From Deltaproteobacteria bacterium (GTDB lineage: Bacteria > Myxococcota > Myxococcia > Myxococcales > SZAS-1): a DNA stretch of 64,000 nt. Where the stretch lies: assembly GCA_018266075.1 (NCBI GenBank), contig JAFEBB010000041.1:1-64000 (forward strand), given 5' to 3'. Below, one piece after another: positions 33,402-42,187 of the stretch. The notes below the pieces were generated by a model that saw nothing but the letters and a program-made list of their open reading frames with translations, had not been told where the DNA came from and ran no database searches. Numbering within the stretch: the stretch's first letter is position 1; each line of letters opens with the position of its first letter. Both the position numbers and the translations under genes were made by a program.

Positions 33402-34931
33402 GTGTCCTACGACTCCAAGTTGCACGAAGTCATGGCCAAGGTCGCCCAGGGCGGCGCGGCCAAGTACCACGCCAAGAACAAGGAGAGCGGCAAGCTCTTC
33501 GTGCGCGAGCGCCTGGCGCTGCTCTTCGACAAGGACACCTTCGTCGAAGACGCCATGCTCGCCAACAACCTCGACCCCGAGCTGCCCAGCGACGGCGTGG
33601 TCATCGGCGTGGGCAAGGTGGACGGCCGGCCGGTCGCCGTGATGGCCAACGACTCCACCGTGAAGGCCGGCAGCTGGGGCGCGCGCACGGTGGAGAAGAT
33701 CCTCCGCGTGCAAGAGACGGCCATGCGCCTGCGCTGCCCGCTGCTGTACCTCGTGGACTCGGCCGGTGCGCGCATCACCGACCAGGTGGAGATGTTCCCC
33801 GGCCGGCGCGGCGCGGGACGCATCTTCTTCAACGAGGTGGCGCTCTCCGGGATGGTGCCGCAGCTCTGCCTGCTCTTTGGCCCGAGCGCGGCGGGCGGCG
33901 CGTACATCCCCGCGTTCTGTGACGCGGTGATCATGGTGGAGGGCAACGCGAGCATGTACCTGGGCTCGCCGCGCATGGCGGAGATGGTCACGCGCGAGAA
34001 GGTGACGCTGGAGGAGATGGGCGGCGCCAAGATGCACTGCTCCGTCTCGGGCTGCGGCGACATGCTGGTGAAGACGGAGCAGGAGGCCATCGCCGCGGCC
34101 AAGACCTACCTCTCGTTCTTCCCCTCGAACTGCGGCGAGCTGCCCCCGCGCGCGACCCCGAAGGCGCCCAAGAGCTCGGGCAAGCGCATCGAGGACATGA
34201 TCCCCGCCGAGGAGCGCAAGTTCTTCGACATGAACGCGGTCATCGCCGAGCTGGTGGACGAAGGTCCGCAGTTCGAGGTGAAGAAGCTGTTCGCCGGCGA
34301 GGTGCTGACCACGCTCGCGCGCATCGACGGCCGGCCGGTGGGCATCATCGCCAACCAGCCGAAGATGAAGGGCGGCGTGCTCTTCGTGGACTCGGCCGAC
34401 AAGTGCGCGCGCTTCATCTGGCTCTGCGACGCCTTCAACATCCCGCTGCTCTACCTGGCCGACGTGCCCGGCTTCATGATCGGCAGCGCCGTGGAGCGCG
34501 CGGGCATCATCCGCCACGGGGCGAAGATGATCAGCGCCGTGTCGGAGGCGACGGTGCCGCGCATCAGCGTCGTGATTCGCAAGGCGTACGGCGCGGGCTT
34601 GTATGCGATGAGCGGTCCGGGCTTCGGGCCGAGCTGCACCATCGCGCTGCCGCAGGCGATGATCGCGGTGATGGGCGCCGAGGCCGCGGTGAACGCGGTG
34701 TACGCCAACAAGATCGCCGAGAAGCCCGAGGGCGAGCGCGCCGCGTACGTGCAGCAGCTCCGCGACGAGTACAACCGGGACATCAACATCTACAAGCTCG
34801 CCAGCGAGCTCGTGGTCGACGCGATTGTTCCCGGCGACGCGCTACGCAACGATTTGGTGAAGCGCTTCGAGCTCTACCAGGCCGAGCTGCAGCCGCAGCG
34901 CGCCAAGAAGCACGGCGTCCACCCTGTCTAA
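33402..34931 (+). CDS. Acyl-CoA carboxylase carboxyltransferase (beta) subunit
   Basis: The 509-aa product begins at GTG 33402 with GAGG upstream. It has the two crotonase-fold halves of biotin-dependent carboxyltransferases: an N-terminal part with GVGKVDGRPVAVMANDSTV and LVDSAGARI, and FGPSAAGGAYIPAFCD near residues 165-180. The C-terminal part has GIIANQPKMKGGVLFVDSADK, LADVPGFMIGSAVERAGIIR and KAYGAGLYAMSGPGFGP. It transfers carboxyl from carboxybiotin to propionyl-CoA, methylcrotonyl-CoA or a related acyl-CoA. The biotin carboxylase subunit is not in the window. Its TAA overlaps the end of the convergent lipoprotein gene. Confidence 0.92.
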   Translation: MSYDSKLHEVMAKVAQGGAAKYHAKNKESGKLFVRERLALLFDKDTFVEDAMLANNLDPELPSDGVVIGVGKVDGRPVAVMANDSTVKAGSWGARTVEKILRVQETAMRLRCPLLYLVDSAGARITDQVEMFPGRRGAGRIFFNEVALSGMVPQLCLLFGPSAAGGAYIPAFCDAVIMVEGNASMYLGSPRMAEMVTREKVTLEEMGGAKMHCSVSGCGDMLVKTEQEAIAAAKTYLSFFPSNCGELPPRATPKAPKSSGKRIEDMIPAEERKFFDMNAVIAELVDEGPQFEVKKLFAGEVLTTLARIDGRPVGIIANQPKMKGGVLFVDSADKCARFIWLCDAFNIPLLYLADVPGFMIGSAVERAGIIRHGAKMISAVSEATVPRISVVIRKAYGAGLYAMSGPGFGPSCTIALPQAMIAVMGAEAAVNAVYANKIAEKPEGERAAYVQQLRDEYNRDINIYKLASELVVDAIVPGDALRNDLVKRFELYQAELQPQRAKKHGVHPV

Positions 34932-36034
34932 GGCGGGGTGAGCGGGACGTCGAAGCGCTCGCGGATCTCCAGCAGGCTGTTGCGCAGCGGGAAGCCGGCG
35001 TCGTCGTAGCCGCCGTCGGTGGGGCCGACCTGCCAGTAGGCGCTGCCGGTGAGGTGACCCGGGAGCGAGCCGGCGTCGGCGCTGAGTACGCGGCCGGGCG
35101 TGTACGCGGTGATGGTGATCGACGCCGCGCGCACCGAGAGCGAGTCGTCGTCGGGGACCACGCCCGGGCCGCAGAGGAACGGCAGGGTGAGGTTCTGCCA
35201 GGTGCCCGGGAGCAGCGTGGCGAAGTTCGTGGAGTTGGTGGTGTTGGTGGTGGCCACGGCGAAGATGCTGCCGCCGTCGGGGGCGGGCGAGCCGCCGCCG
35301 TCGCAGGCGAAGGTGCCCAGCGGCGCGTCGGGGTGGAGGTCGATTTCGAGATTTCGGCCGAGCGGTGGCGCGAAGAGCAGATCGCTCGACGGGCCGACCG
35401 AGCCCAGGTACGCGGTGGTGTCGGCCACGAGCGTGCCGTCGACGTAGTAGGCCGCATAGAACGGGCCGCCGTCGTCGCCGCCGGGGCCGGGAGGGCCGGC
35501 GTCGTAGGTGGGGCCGCCGTCGCCCTGGGGGCCGCACGCGGGATCGAGCACGCAGAGCAGCTCGGGGTTGCCCACGCCGCCGGAGAGATCTTCGCAGCAG
35601 ACCTGGGAAGCGCCCGCGCAGTCGGCATTCGTCTGGCACACCTGGCTGCACTCGGTGACGGCGCCCGTGGAGTCCGACAAGCAGAGCAGGCCGGCGCCGC
35701 ATTCGCCGCCGGTGGGGCAGGGATCGCCGAGGCCGGCGTCGCCGGTGTCGTTGCAGAGCGCGGCGATGGCGCAGACCACCTCGCCGGACTGGGTGGGGAC
35801 GCAGCAGCCGCCGAGGTAGTCCTTGAAGCAGTCGCCGACGTGCTTGCAGGGCTCGCTGCAGAAGCCGATGGGGGTGTTGGCGTCGGGGAGCAGGCAGATG
35901 CCGCTCTGGCAGTCGGCGTTGGAGGTGCACTCGGAGCCCGGGCCGTTGGAGCCGCCGGCGTCGGGGGTGCTGGAGCCGTGGCAGGCCGACAGCGCGAGCG
36001 CGGTGAACGCGAGGAGGAGGGAAGAGCGCTTCAC
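34928..36034 (-). CDS. Cys-rich lipoprotein
   Basis: The start is a GTG at 36034, giving 368 aa with a lipoprotein signal (KRSSLLLAFTALALSAC, lipobox LSAC). Residues ~30-150 are Cys-rich and resemble the Dickkopf/TIL-like repeats of other myxobacterial lipoproteins (CTSNADCQSGICLLPD, CPTGGECGAGLLCLSD, CQTNADCAGASQVCCEDL). A Gly/Pro/Asp linker follows, then a beta-rich domain of ~190 residues (NLTLPFLCGPGVVPDDDSL, ITITAYTPGRVLS). It is probably exposed on the outer membrane; the function is unknown. It overlaps the carboxyltransferase gene by 4 bp, tail to tail. Confidence 0.8.
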   Translation of the reverse strand: MKRSSLLLAFTALALSACHGSSTPDAGGSNGPGSECTSNADCQSGICLLPDANTPIGFCSEPCKHVGDCFKDYLGGCCVPTQSGEVVCAIAALCNDTGDAGLGDPCPTGGECGAGLLCLSDSTGAVTECSQVCQTNADCAGASQVCCEDLSGGVGNPELLCVLDPACGPQGDGGPTYDAGPPGPGGDDGGPFYAAYYVDGTLVADTTAYLGSVGPSSDLLFAPPLGRNLEIDLHPDAPLGTFACDGGGSPAPDGGSIFAVATTNTTNSTNFATLLPGTWQNLTLPFLCGPGVVPDDDSLSVRAASITITAYTPGRVLSADAGSLPGHLTGSAYWQVGPTDGGYDDAGFPLRNSLLEIRERFDVPLTPP

Positions 36035-36166
36035 GGAGAGACCTTGGACGGCGGCCGGAGTGGCAGGGATTCTCACCCCGAGTGGGCCCCGCCGCCAAGT
36101 CGCCCGGGGCGCCCGGCCGAGGGCCGTGCGCAAATGGGACGCATGGTGAACGAAGAGGGGTGACAG

Positions 36167-36334
36167 GCTTTCCCTGGCACGCTCGGACGCCCGCGTGCTT
36201 GGGGAACGGTGATTGTGACTGGTGAACCGTGAACAAGAACGGATGCCAGGGATCTGGATGCTCGCGTTTCCCAGGGACGCTCGGACGCACAGCGATTGGG
36301 GAACTGTGATCGTGACGGTGATGGTGACGTCAGA
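36167..36334 (+). repeat. Left arm of the S23/IVP element
   Basis: The arm holds two tandem units, starting near 36176 and 36275. The outer unit matches the right arm best: a 46-nt block around 36194-36239 has only two differences from the reverse complement of the right arm. Confidence 0.85.
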
Positions 36335-36383
36335 CCGGACGAGTAGGGTGCACGATCGGTGAGTGGGAAGGGGGGGCGGCGAA

Positions 36384-36746
36384 ATGCTGGTCGAGAGGTT
36401 TACGGATTTGAAGACATGGCAGATCGCGCGCTCGTTCAGGAAGAGCGTGTGCGATCTCGCGCGGCGACCTGAGTTCAGCAATCGCGTGCTGGCCCAGCAG
36501 ATGATGCGCTCCGCCGACTCGATTCCTTCGAACATCGCCGAGGGTTTTGGCCGGCTCAAGTTGAACGACCGATTGCACTACCTGCGGATGGCGCTCGGTT
36601 CGAGCTACGAAACCCAGAGTCATCTCCATCTCGCCTACGACGATGGCCTCTGCTCAGCCGCCGAGTTGGCCGCTCTTCTCGAGCTGGCCCAATCGACGGA
36701 CCGCCTCATCCTCGGTCTCAGTCGAGCGCTCCAGGTTCGCAGCTGA
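36384..36746 (+). CDS. Four-helix-bundle protein (S23/IVP, TIGR02436 family)
   Basis: The 120-aa product from ATG 36384 matches the S23/IVP family. It begins with RFTDLKTWQIARSF, where the F-x-x-L-x-x-W/Y pattern is the hallmark. It continues with RVLAQQMMRSADSIPSNIAEGFGR, whose SIPSNIAEG is diagnostic, then FLRMA-like YLRMALGSSYETQSHL and a last amphipathic helix. The family is encoded in 23S rRNA intervening sequences and is structurally related to Avd of diversity-generating retroelements; members bind nucleic acid. No reverse transcriptase or variable repeat is nearby, so it is not a DGR accessory here. The stop overlaps the start of the right repeat arm. Confidence 0.93.
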   Translation: MLVERFTDLKTWQIARSFRKSVCDLARRPEFSNRVLAQQMMRSADSIPSNIAEGFGRLKLNDRLHYLRMALGSSYETQSHLHLAYDDGLCSAAELAALLELAQSTDRLILGLSRALQVRS

Positions 36747-36912
36747 CGGTCACCATCACTGTCACGATCACGGTTCCCCAAGCAGTGGGCGTCCGAGCGT
36801 CTGAGGAAAACGCTGGCATCCAGGTCCCGCGCGTCGCGGTCTTGTGCACGGTTCACCAGTCACGATCACCGTTCCCCAAGCACGCGAGCATCCGAGTGCC
36901 CGGGGGAAAGCC
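36743..36912 (+). repeat. Right arm of the S23/IVP element
   Basis: The reverse complement of the left arm, with scattered differences. It begins CTGACGGTCACCATCACTGT and ends in CGGGGGAAAGCC. A further short copy of its TGCATCCGAGCG motif occurs near 36928, just outside the arm. Confidence 0.85.
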
Positions 36913-37008
36913 GTGCATCCCTCTCTTGCATCCGAGCGTTCCAGTAGCGCGCGGCCCTTCGGGCGCGCGCCTGTGGCGTCTCTGCTTGCATCACTGCGCG
37001 ATAGCGAT

Positions 37009-37665
37009 ATGTCTCGAGTGTCCATGCCCGATCTCGCGCTCGCTCGTCTGCTCCAGTCCCGCGGCATTCGGGATACGCGGGTGCTGTCCGCCATCGCCGC
37101 GCTCGACCGCACCGAGTTCGTCCCGCCCTCCAAGCGCGCCGAGGCCGGCCAGGACGCCGCGCTCTCCATCGGCTACGGCCAGACCATCTCCCAGCCCTGG
37201 GTGGTGGCCTACATGACCGAGCAGCTCCACCTCGCCGGCGACGAGCGCGCCCTCGAGGTCGGCACCGGCTCCGGCTACCAGGCGGCCGTGCTTGGCCAGC
37301 TCTGCGAGGAGCTCTGGACCATCGAGCGCTGGCCCCAGCTCGCCTGGGCCGCCCGCGAGCGCCTCGAGAAGCTCGGCCTCGACGACAAGGTCCACGTCCT
37401 CGTCGGCGACGGCATGGCCGGCCTCGCCGAGCACGCGCCCTACGACGCCATCCTGGTCACCGCCGCCGCCCCCGAGGTGCCGCCCGCCCTCGTGGCCCAG
37501 CTCGCGCCCGGTGGCCGCATGGTCATCCCCGTGGGCAGCTCCGGCGGGCCCCAGCACCTGGAGCGCATCACCCGCCGCGTCGACGGCACGCTCACCTCGC
37601 TGCGCCTGCTCGACGTGCAGTTCGTCCCGCTCTTGCCCGGCGTGGTCGAGCCGCCCTCGGCATAG
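37009..37665 (+). CDS. pcm: Protein-L-isoaspartate O-methyltransferase
   Basis: The 218-aa product matches PCMT. It has the N-terminal VLSAIAALDRTEFVPPSKR, the substrate loop LSIGYGQTISQPWVVAYM, the SAM motif I ALEVGTGSGYQAAVL near residues 80-95, and the post-motif DAILVTAAAPEVPPAL. The enzyme methylates isoaspartyl residues in aged proteins to allow repair, in the cytosol. The start is ATG 37009, with ATG 37024 as an alternative. A hairpin of GCGCGC arms around CCCTTCGGG lies at 36947-36970 upstream, after the S23/IVP element. Confidence 0.93.
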   Translation: MSRVSMPDLALARLLQSRGIRDTRVLSAIAALDRTEFVPPSKRAEAGQDAALSIGYGQTISQPWVVAYMTEQLHLAGDERALEVGTGSGYQAAVLGQLCEELWTIERWPQLAWAARERLEKLGLDDKVHVLVGDGMAGLAEHAPYDAILVTAAAPEVPPALVAQLAPGGRMVIPVGSSGGPQHLERITRRVDGTLTSLRLLDVQFVPLLPGVVEPPSA

Positions 37666-37738
37666 CCCCCAAGAATCACCTCGGGCGAATTCCGGGCTTC
37701 TTGGTACAACCGGCACCTCACTCGTTTGGGGAGGCGTC

Positions 37739-38641
37739 ATGCGCTGGTCGTGGGTCGTCGCGCTGGGGATGTTGGTGGCGTGCTCGGGGAACAACGGCAG
37801 CAGCAGCTCGAGCGGTGCCGTCGGCGCCACCGGCGGCAGCGGGAGCCACGGCAGCAGCGGCGCGGCGGCGGGCAGCAACAGCAGCAGCAGCAGCGGCCCC
37901 GCGGGCTCCGGTGCTGGCACCAATACTGGCGGGACGAGCGCGACCACGGGGACCACCACGGCCGGCACCGGCGCGTCGACGACGACCACCGCCGGGTCCG
38001 CGGGCACCAACACCACCGGGAACACCAGCACCGCCAGCTCGACCGGCGGCTCCAGCGGCACCACGGGCGGGCCGAGCCTCGCGTTCACGCCGAGCAACGG
38101 CCGCTTCGAGGCGGGCTTCTCCACGAGCTCGCCCGTCTGCTCGGACGGCACGCAGACCTGCACCAACACCTGCGACAGCTCCAACAGCTGCAACCCGTGC
38201 ACGTGCGACGACAACACGTGCGGCCAGGTCCCCGCCGTGGGCAACGACTTCGTGCTCACGGACTACAGCGCGACGGTGGGTCAGGATTGCTCCAACTATG
38301 AAGGCTTCGCGTTCCCCGGCACAGGCCAGCACCTGCTCGACTTCGTCCTCACCGACAACGCCACCGCCTGCACGCCGGGCGTCCCGTGGGAGCACGGCTC
38401 GACACCCGTGTTTGGTGGGCAGGGCACCGCGCCCGACGTGTTCTGGCAGGTGAGCGGCGTGGTGGATGGCTTCACGCCGTTGATCGCCGTCTCGGGCACC
38501 GTCAACCTGCACCAGATGACGCCCACCGGCGCCCAGGTGGACTACGACATCGTGCTCTCCACGGGCCTGGACTCGAACGGCCAGCCGATTCAGCCCACCG
38601 TCCCGATGAGCGGCAGCTTCGCGCTCGCGACCTGCCCGTAG
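37739..38641 (+). CDS. Lipoprotein with long Ser/Gly/Thr linker
   Basis: The 300-aa product starts at ATG 37739 with a lipoprotein signal (MRWSWVVALGMLVAC). About 95 residues of Ser/Gly/Ala/Thr-rich linker follow. The C-terminal ~180-residue domain has a Cys cluster (CSDGTQTCTNTCDSSNSCNP and following CTCDD), then a beta-rich region (NDFVLTDYSATVGQDC, LIAVSGTVNLHQM). The linker is a spacer typical of surface lipoproteins in this genome. The domain is not recognised. It ends 4 bp from the convergent oxidoreductase gene. Confidence 0.75.
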   Translation: MRWSWVVALGMLVACSGNNGSSSSSGAVGATGGSGSHGSSGAAAGSNSSSSSGPAGSGAGTNTGGTSATTGTTTAGTGASTTTTAGSAGTNTTGNTSTASSTGGSSGTTGGPSLAFTPSNGRFEAGFSTSSPVCSDGTQTCTNTCDSSNSCNPCTCDDNTCGQVPAVGNDFVLTDYSATVGQDCSNYEGFAFPGTGQHLLDFVLTDNATACTPGVPWEHGSTPVFGGQGTAPDVFWQVSGVVDGFTPLIAVSGTVNLHQMTPTGAQVDYDIVLSTGLDSNGQPIQPTVPMSGSFALATCP

Positions 38642-38645
38642 CCGT

Positions 38646-39728
38646 CTACGGGTGCAGCACGCACCCGCCAGTCACCTCGCCGCTCCAGCGCGCCCGCATC
38701 GCGGCCTTGAACTCCGCGAGCGGGAAGGTGTGCGAGACGTGCGGCGAGATCCGGCCCGCCTCCGCCCACGCCAGCACCTGGGCGAGCCGCGGGCCTCGCG
38801 TCGACGGGTCCATCGCGGTGGAGATCGCGGTGGGGCAGCCGAGGACGTCGAGGCCCTTCATCATGATGAGGTTGGTGGGCAGCTGGTTCGCGTTGGGCGC
38901 GCCACGCTGGCCTTTGCCCTGGGCCACGAACGGTGTCGACGCCCAGCCCACGATGAGGAACCGCGCGCCGAAGCGCACGCAGCGCAACGACTCGAGCGAG
39001 ATGTCGCCGCCCACTGCGTCGTAGACCACGTCGACGCCGCGGCCGTCGGTGAGATCCTTCACCTTCTCCCGGAAGCCGCCCTGGACGTTGACCGTATGGT
39101 CCGCGCCGTGCGCCGTCACCGTGGCGAGCTTCGAGTCCGAGCGGCCGGTGGCGATCACCGTGGCGCCGCAGAGCTTGGCCACCTGGACCGCCGCGAGGCC
39201 GGTCGCGCCGGACGCGCCGTGGATGAGCACCGTCTCGCCCGCTTGCAGGCGCCCGCGCGTCACCAGGCAGTGGTAGGCGGTCTCGTAGCTCCCGAGCAGC
39301 GCAGCGGCCTGGTCGAAGCTGAGCTTCCCCGGAATGGGAATCACCGCTTCGGTGGGCGCGACCACGTAGGTCGCGAAGCCGCCGTACGCCTGGTAGGCGC
39401 CGAGCGAGCGCGGCCCGGATAGCAATCCGTCGACGAGAACCCGCGCGCCAGGCTTCACCCTCGCCTCGGCACCGGCCCAAATGACCTCGCCCGAGCATTC
39501 GAGCCCGGGTGTGTAGGGCGGCTTCGGCATGTGCTGGTACTGGCCGCTGGTCATGAGCAGGTCCACCCAGCCCACCGCCGCGCTCTTCACCTGGACCACC
39601 AGGTCGCCCGGCTGCAGCGCCGCGGTGTCGATCGACTGCGGCGCGAGCGACATCTTCGACTCGACCGCCTCGAGCGGGTTCTCCGCGAACTCCGAGACCA
39701 CCACGCGGATTCCAGTGAAGATCGTCAT
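38646..39728 (-). CDS. Zinc-free MDR, quinone oxidoreductase type
   Basis: The 360-aa product has GroES-like and Rossmann domains: PYTPGLECSGEVIWAGAEA near residues 70-90, AYGGFATYVVAPTEAVIPIP, the nucleotide motif IHGASGATGLAAVQVAKL near 170-188, and VVYDAVGGDISLESLRCV. Structural-zinc Cys residues are absent. This fits the NADPH:quinone oxidoreductase group. The substrate is unknown. It is divergent from the AAA ATPase gene, with about 97 bp between starts. Confidence 0.88.
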   Translation of the reverse strand: MTIFTGIRVVVSEFAENPLEAVESKMSLAPQSIDTAALQPGDLVVQVKSAAVGWVDLLMTSGQYQHMPKPPYTPGLECSGEVIWAGAEARVKPGARVLVDGLLSGPRSLGAYQAYGGFATYVVAPTEAVIPIPGKLSFDQAAALLGSYETAYHCLVTRGRLQAGETVLIHGASGATGLAAVQVAKLCGATVIATGRSDSKLATVTAHGADHTVNVQGGFREKVKDLTDGRGVDVVYDAVGGDISLESLRCVRFGARFLIVGWASTPFVAQGKGQRGAPNANQLPTNLIMMKGLDVLGCPTAISTAMDPSTRGPRLAQVLAWAEAGRISPHVSHTFPLAEFKAAMRARWSGEVTGGCVLHP

Positions 39729-39825
39729 GCTCGTTGCCTCGTCGGGCTTCCGGATGAGCTTGCCATCTTCCGCCGGGGCGTTCCGGCGCGCACGCCCGGC
39801 GTCGACTCCGGACTAGGATTGGTCC

Positions 39826-41373
39826 ATGAGCGCAAGCGAGCCGCTGTCCACCACGTCCGTCGCCACCGCGCGCTTCCTGGAGGAGCTCGACACCCTCGTC
39901 CGGGCGCGCTACCCGCTCATCTACCTCGTCTCCTGGGAAGAGCAGCGCCTCGACGCCATCATGGCCTCGCTGGCGCAGAACCACGGCAAGCAGCTCTACG
40001 TGTGGAGCGTGACCAAGGGCCTGCGCAAGCTCTCGGGCGCGCGCGTGGTGCCGCCGTTCGAGAACAGCGAGGACCCGCTGGTCGCGCTGGCCGCCGTCGA
40101 GAAGCTGGGCGAGCCGAGCCTCGTGGTGTTGAAGGATCTGCACCCGTTCCTGACGGAGCCCAAGCTGGTGCGCGCGCTGCGCGAGCTCGGCCAGTCGCTG
40201 CAGAAGACGTACACCACCTGCATCCTGCTCTCGCCCACGCTCACGCTGCCCACGGAGTTGGAGAAGGAAGTCACCGTCCTCGACGTGCCGCTCCCCACGT
40301 TCCGCGACCTTGCCAGCCTGCTGCGCGAGATCGTGGGCGTGCTCCGCAAGAACAAGACCGCCGAGGTGGAGCTGCGCAAGGACCAGGCCGAGCAGCTGGT
40401 GAAGGCCGCGCTCGGGCTGACGCTGCACGAAGCGGAGAACGCGTTCGCCAAGGCTGTCGCCAACGACCAGCGGCTCGACGCGCAGGACATCCAGCTCGTC
40501 CTCGAGGAGAAGCGGCAGGTCATCCGAAAGAGCGGGCTGCTCGAGTACTACCCCGTGGACGACACGCTCTCGGGCGTGGGCGGGCTCGACAACTTGAAGA
40601 ACTGGCTCAGCCAGCGGACGTCGGCGTTCACCGAGGCCGCGCGCCAGTTCGGCCTGCCCGAGCCGAAGGGGCTCTTGCTCCTCGGCGTGCAGGGCTGCGG
40701 CAAGAGCCTCACCGCCAAGGCCATCGCCTCGCAGTGGAGCCTGCCGCTGTTGCGCCTCGACATGGGCCGCATCTTCAGCGGCCTCATTGGCAGCTCGGAG
40801 GAGAACCTGCGCCGCGCCATTCGCGTGGCCGAGAGCGCCGCGCCGGCGGTGCTCTGGGTGGACGAGATCGAAAAGGGCCTCTCCGGCATCGCCAGCTCGG
40901 GCTCGACGGACGGCGGCGTCACCGCGCGCGTGTTCGGCGCGCTGTTGACGTGGCTGCAGGAGAAGACGGCGCCGGTGTTCGTGGTGGCCACCGCCAACCG
41001 CATCGACGGGCTGCCGCCGGAGCTTTTGCGCAAGGGCCGCTTCGACGAGATCTTCTTCATCGATCTCCCCGACGTGGACGAGCGCGCGCAGATCTTCGAC
41101 ATCCACCTGCGGCGCCGCCATCGCGATCCCGCGAACTACGATCTCGCCGAGCTGGCGCGACTGGCCGAGGGCTTCTCGGGCGCGGAGATCGAGCAAGCGG
41201 TCGTCGCGGGCTTGTACGAGGCGTTCGCCGAGCAGAAGGAGCTCGAGTCGCAGCACCTGCATAAGGCCATTCGCGAGACGTTCCCGCTGTCGATGACCCT
41301 GCGCGAGGAGATCGAAAGGCTGCGCGCGTGGGCGCGCGAGCGCACCCGGCCGGCGTCGACGGTGCCGGCATGA
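39826..41373 (+). CDS. Ycf46-like AAA ATPase
   Basis: The 515-aa product has an N-terminal ~250-residue domain starting [20 protein letters not shown], characteristic of Ycf46. A C-terminal AAA module contains Walker [16 protein letters not shown], Walker [13 protein letters not shown] (near residue 345), sensor 1 [23 protein letters not shown] with arginine finger, and an AAA lid ([13 protein letters not shown]). Ycf46 proteins are poorly characterised, with reported links to stress and photosynthesis in cyanobacteria. Its stop overlaps the start of the next gene (ATGA at 41370-41373), which indicates translational coupling. Confidence 0.9.
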   Translation: MSASEPLSTTSVATARFLEELDTLVRARYPLIYLVSWEEQRLDAIMASLAQNHGKQLYVWSVTKGLRKLSGARVVPPFENSEDPLVALAAVEKLGEPSLVVLKDLHPFLTEPKLVRALRELGQSLQKTYTTCILLSPTLTLPTELEKEVTVLDVPLPTFRDLASLLREIVGVLRKNKTAEVELRKDQAEQLVKAALGLTLHEAENAFAKAVANDQRLDAQDIQLVLEEKRQVIRKSGLLEYYPVDDTLSGVGGLDNLKNWLSQRTSAFTEAARQFGLPEPKGLLLLGVQGCGKSLTAKAIASQWSLPLLRLDMGRIFSGLIGSSEENLRRAIRVAESAAPAVLWVDEIEKGLSGIASSGSTDGGVTARVFGALLTWLQEKTAPVFVVATANRIDGLPPELLRKGRFDEIFFIDLPDVDERAQIFDIHLRRRHRDPANYDLAELARLAEGFSGAEIEQAVVAGLYEAFAEQKELESQHLHKAIRETFPLSMTLREEIERLRAWARERTRPASTVPA

Positions 41374-42146
41374 GCGACGACAAGAAGCACGAGCGCTTTG
41401 CACACCTCGAGAGGGAGCGCGCGGCGCCGTTGCGCGAGAGCGTCGTCCCGGGTGCCGCCGATCGCTTTGGCTCTGAGCCGCCAGCGGCCGTCGAGCGCGA
41501 GCCGGCGCCGCTGATTCCGAAGCCCACGCCAACCGCCGCGCGGTTCGACGTGCCCACCGGGCCCGATCAGCTCGATCTGGAGAAGGCGTCGGATGACGAG
41601 CAGCCGTTCGTGGTCTGCGCGGGCTGCGGGACGGAGTCGGGCAAGTTCGCGCAGTTCTGTCCCACGTGCGGCGCGAGCTTCGACACGCCCCAGCAGCGCG
41701 AGCACAACGCGCGCGTGTGGGCGGGCCGCAAGGCGCAGCTCCAGGCCGATCGGGACTCGGCGCACGCCAGGCAGGACGCGCTCCTCGAGGACGCCAAGCA
41801 GCAGGCCGCGGTTCGCCACAACCAGGCCGTGGCCATGGCCGAAGAGGTGAAGCAGGCCTACGAGCGCGACGGCGCGCTGGCCTCGCAGAACAAGCGGCCC
41901 TGGATCCAGCGCGAAGCGGGCGGCTCGGGCTCGCCGCTGCTCACGCTGCTCTCGGGTTTGCCCGAGCCGTGGAACTGGGTGGTGGGCGGGGTGACAACGC
42001 TCGTTCCGCTCGCGATGGTTGCGGTCGCGCGCACGCACAGCACGGCGTGGGACATCGGCGCCGCCTGGCTGGGGATCGACTTCCTCTTGCTGTTGCCGCG
42101 GGAGTTCTGGCGGCCGCGTCGGCGAACCTGGTGGGACGACTTCTGA
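41370..42146 (+). CDS. Zinc-ribbon membrane protein coupled to the Ycf46-like ATPase
   Basis: The 258-aa product starts at ATG 41370, overlapping the ATPase stop by 4 bp. Residues ~80-110 hold a zinc ribbon (CAGCGTESGKFAQFCPTCG). A long charged helix follows (RKAQLQADRDSAHARQDALL), then two membrane segments near the C-terminus (WNWVVGGVTTLVPLAMVAVA and IGAAWLGIDFLLLLP). The coupling suggests it acts with the ATPase, perhaps as its membrane anchor. This is inference from gene order. Confidence 0.75.
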   Translation: MSDDKKHERFAHLERERAAPLRESVVPGAADRFGSEPPAAVEREPAPLIPKPTPTAARFDVPTGPDQLDLEKASDDEQPFVVCAGCGTESGKFAQFCPTCGASFDTPQQREHNARVWAGRKAQLQADRDSAHARQDALLEDAKQQAAVRHNQAVAMAEEVKQAYERDGALASQNKRPWIQREAGGSGSPLLTLLSGLPEPWNWVVGGVTTLVPLAMVAVARTHSTAWDIGAAWLGIDFLLLLPREFWRPRRRTWWDDF

Positions 42147-42187
42147 GGATTGGCCGCACGGCTGCCTGCTTTGGTAGGGTGCCGCGC

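Larger units (their letters stand above)
36167..36912 (+). mobile_element. Candidate IVS-like element: S23/IVP gene inside ~170-bp inverted repeats
   Basis: A left arm (36167-36334) and a right arm (36743-36912) are imperfect inverted repeats, roughly 80% alike, enclosing one four-helix-bundle gene. Each arm contains two tandem, diverged copies of a ~60-bp unit (CGCTCGGACGC...TTGGGGAAC...GTGATCGTGAC). A transcript would form a very long stem with the coding sequence in the loop. This recalls intervening sequences of bacterial 23S rRNA, which carry S23/IVP genes and are cut by RNase III, except that this copy lies between protein genes. Confidence 0.65.

Noticed and set aside
36384-36746. S23/IVP gene as Avd of a diversity-generating retroelement
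   Set aside because: No reverse transcriptase, template repeat or variable C-type-lectin target is visible nearby.
36947-36970. Hairpin before pcm as an intrinsic terminator
   Set aside because: The GCGCGC stem with a TTCG loop is not followed by a T-run.
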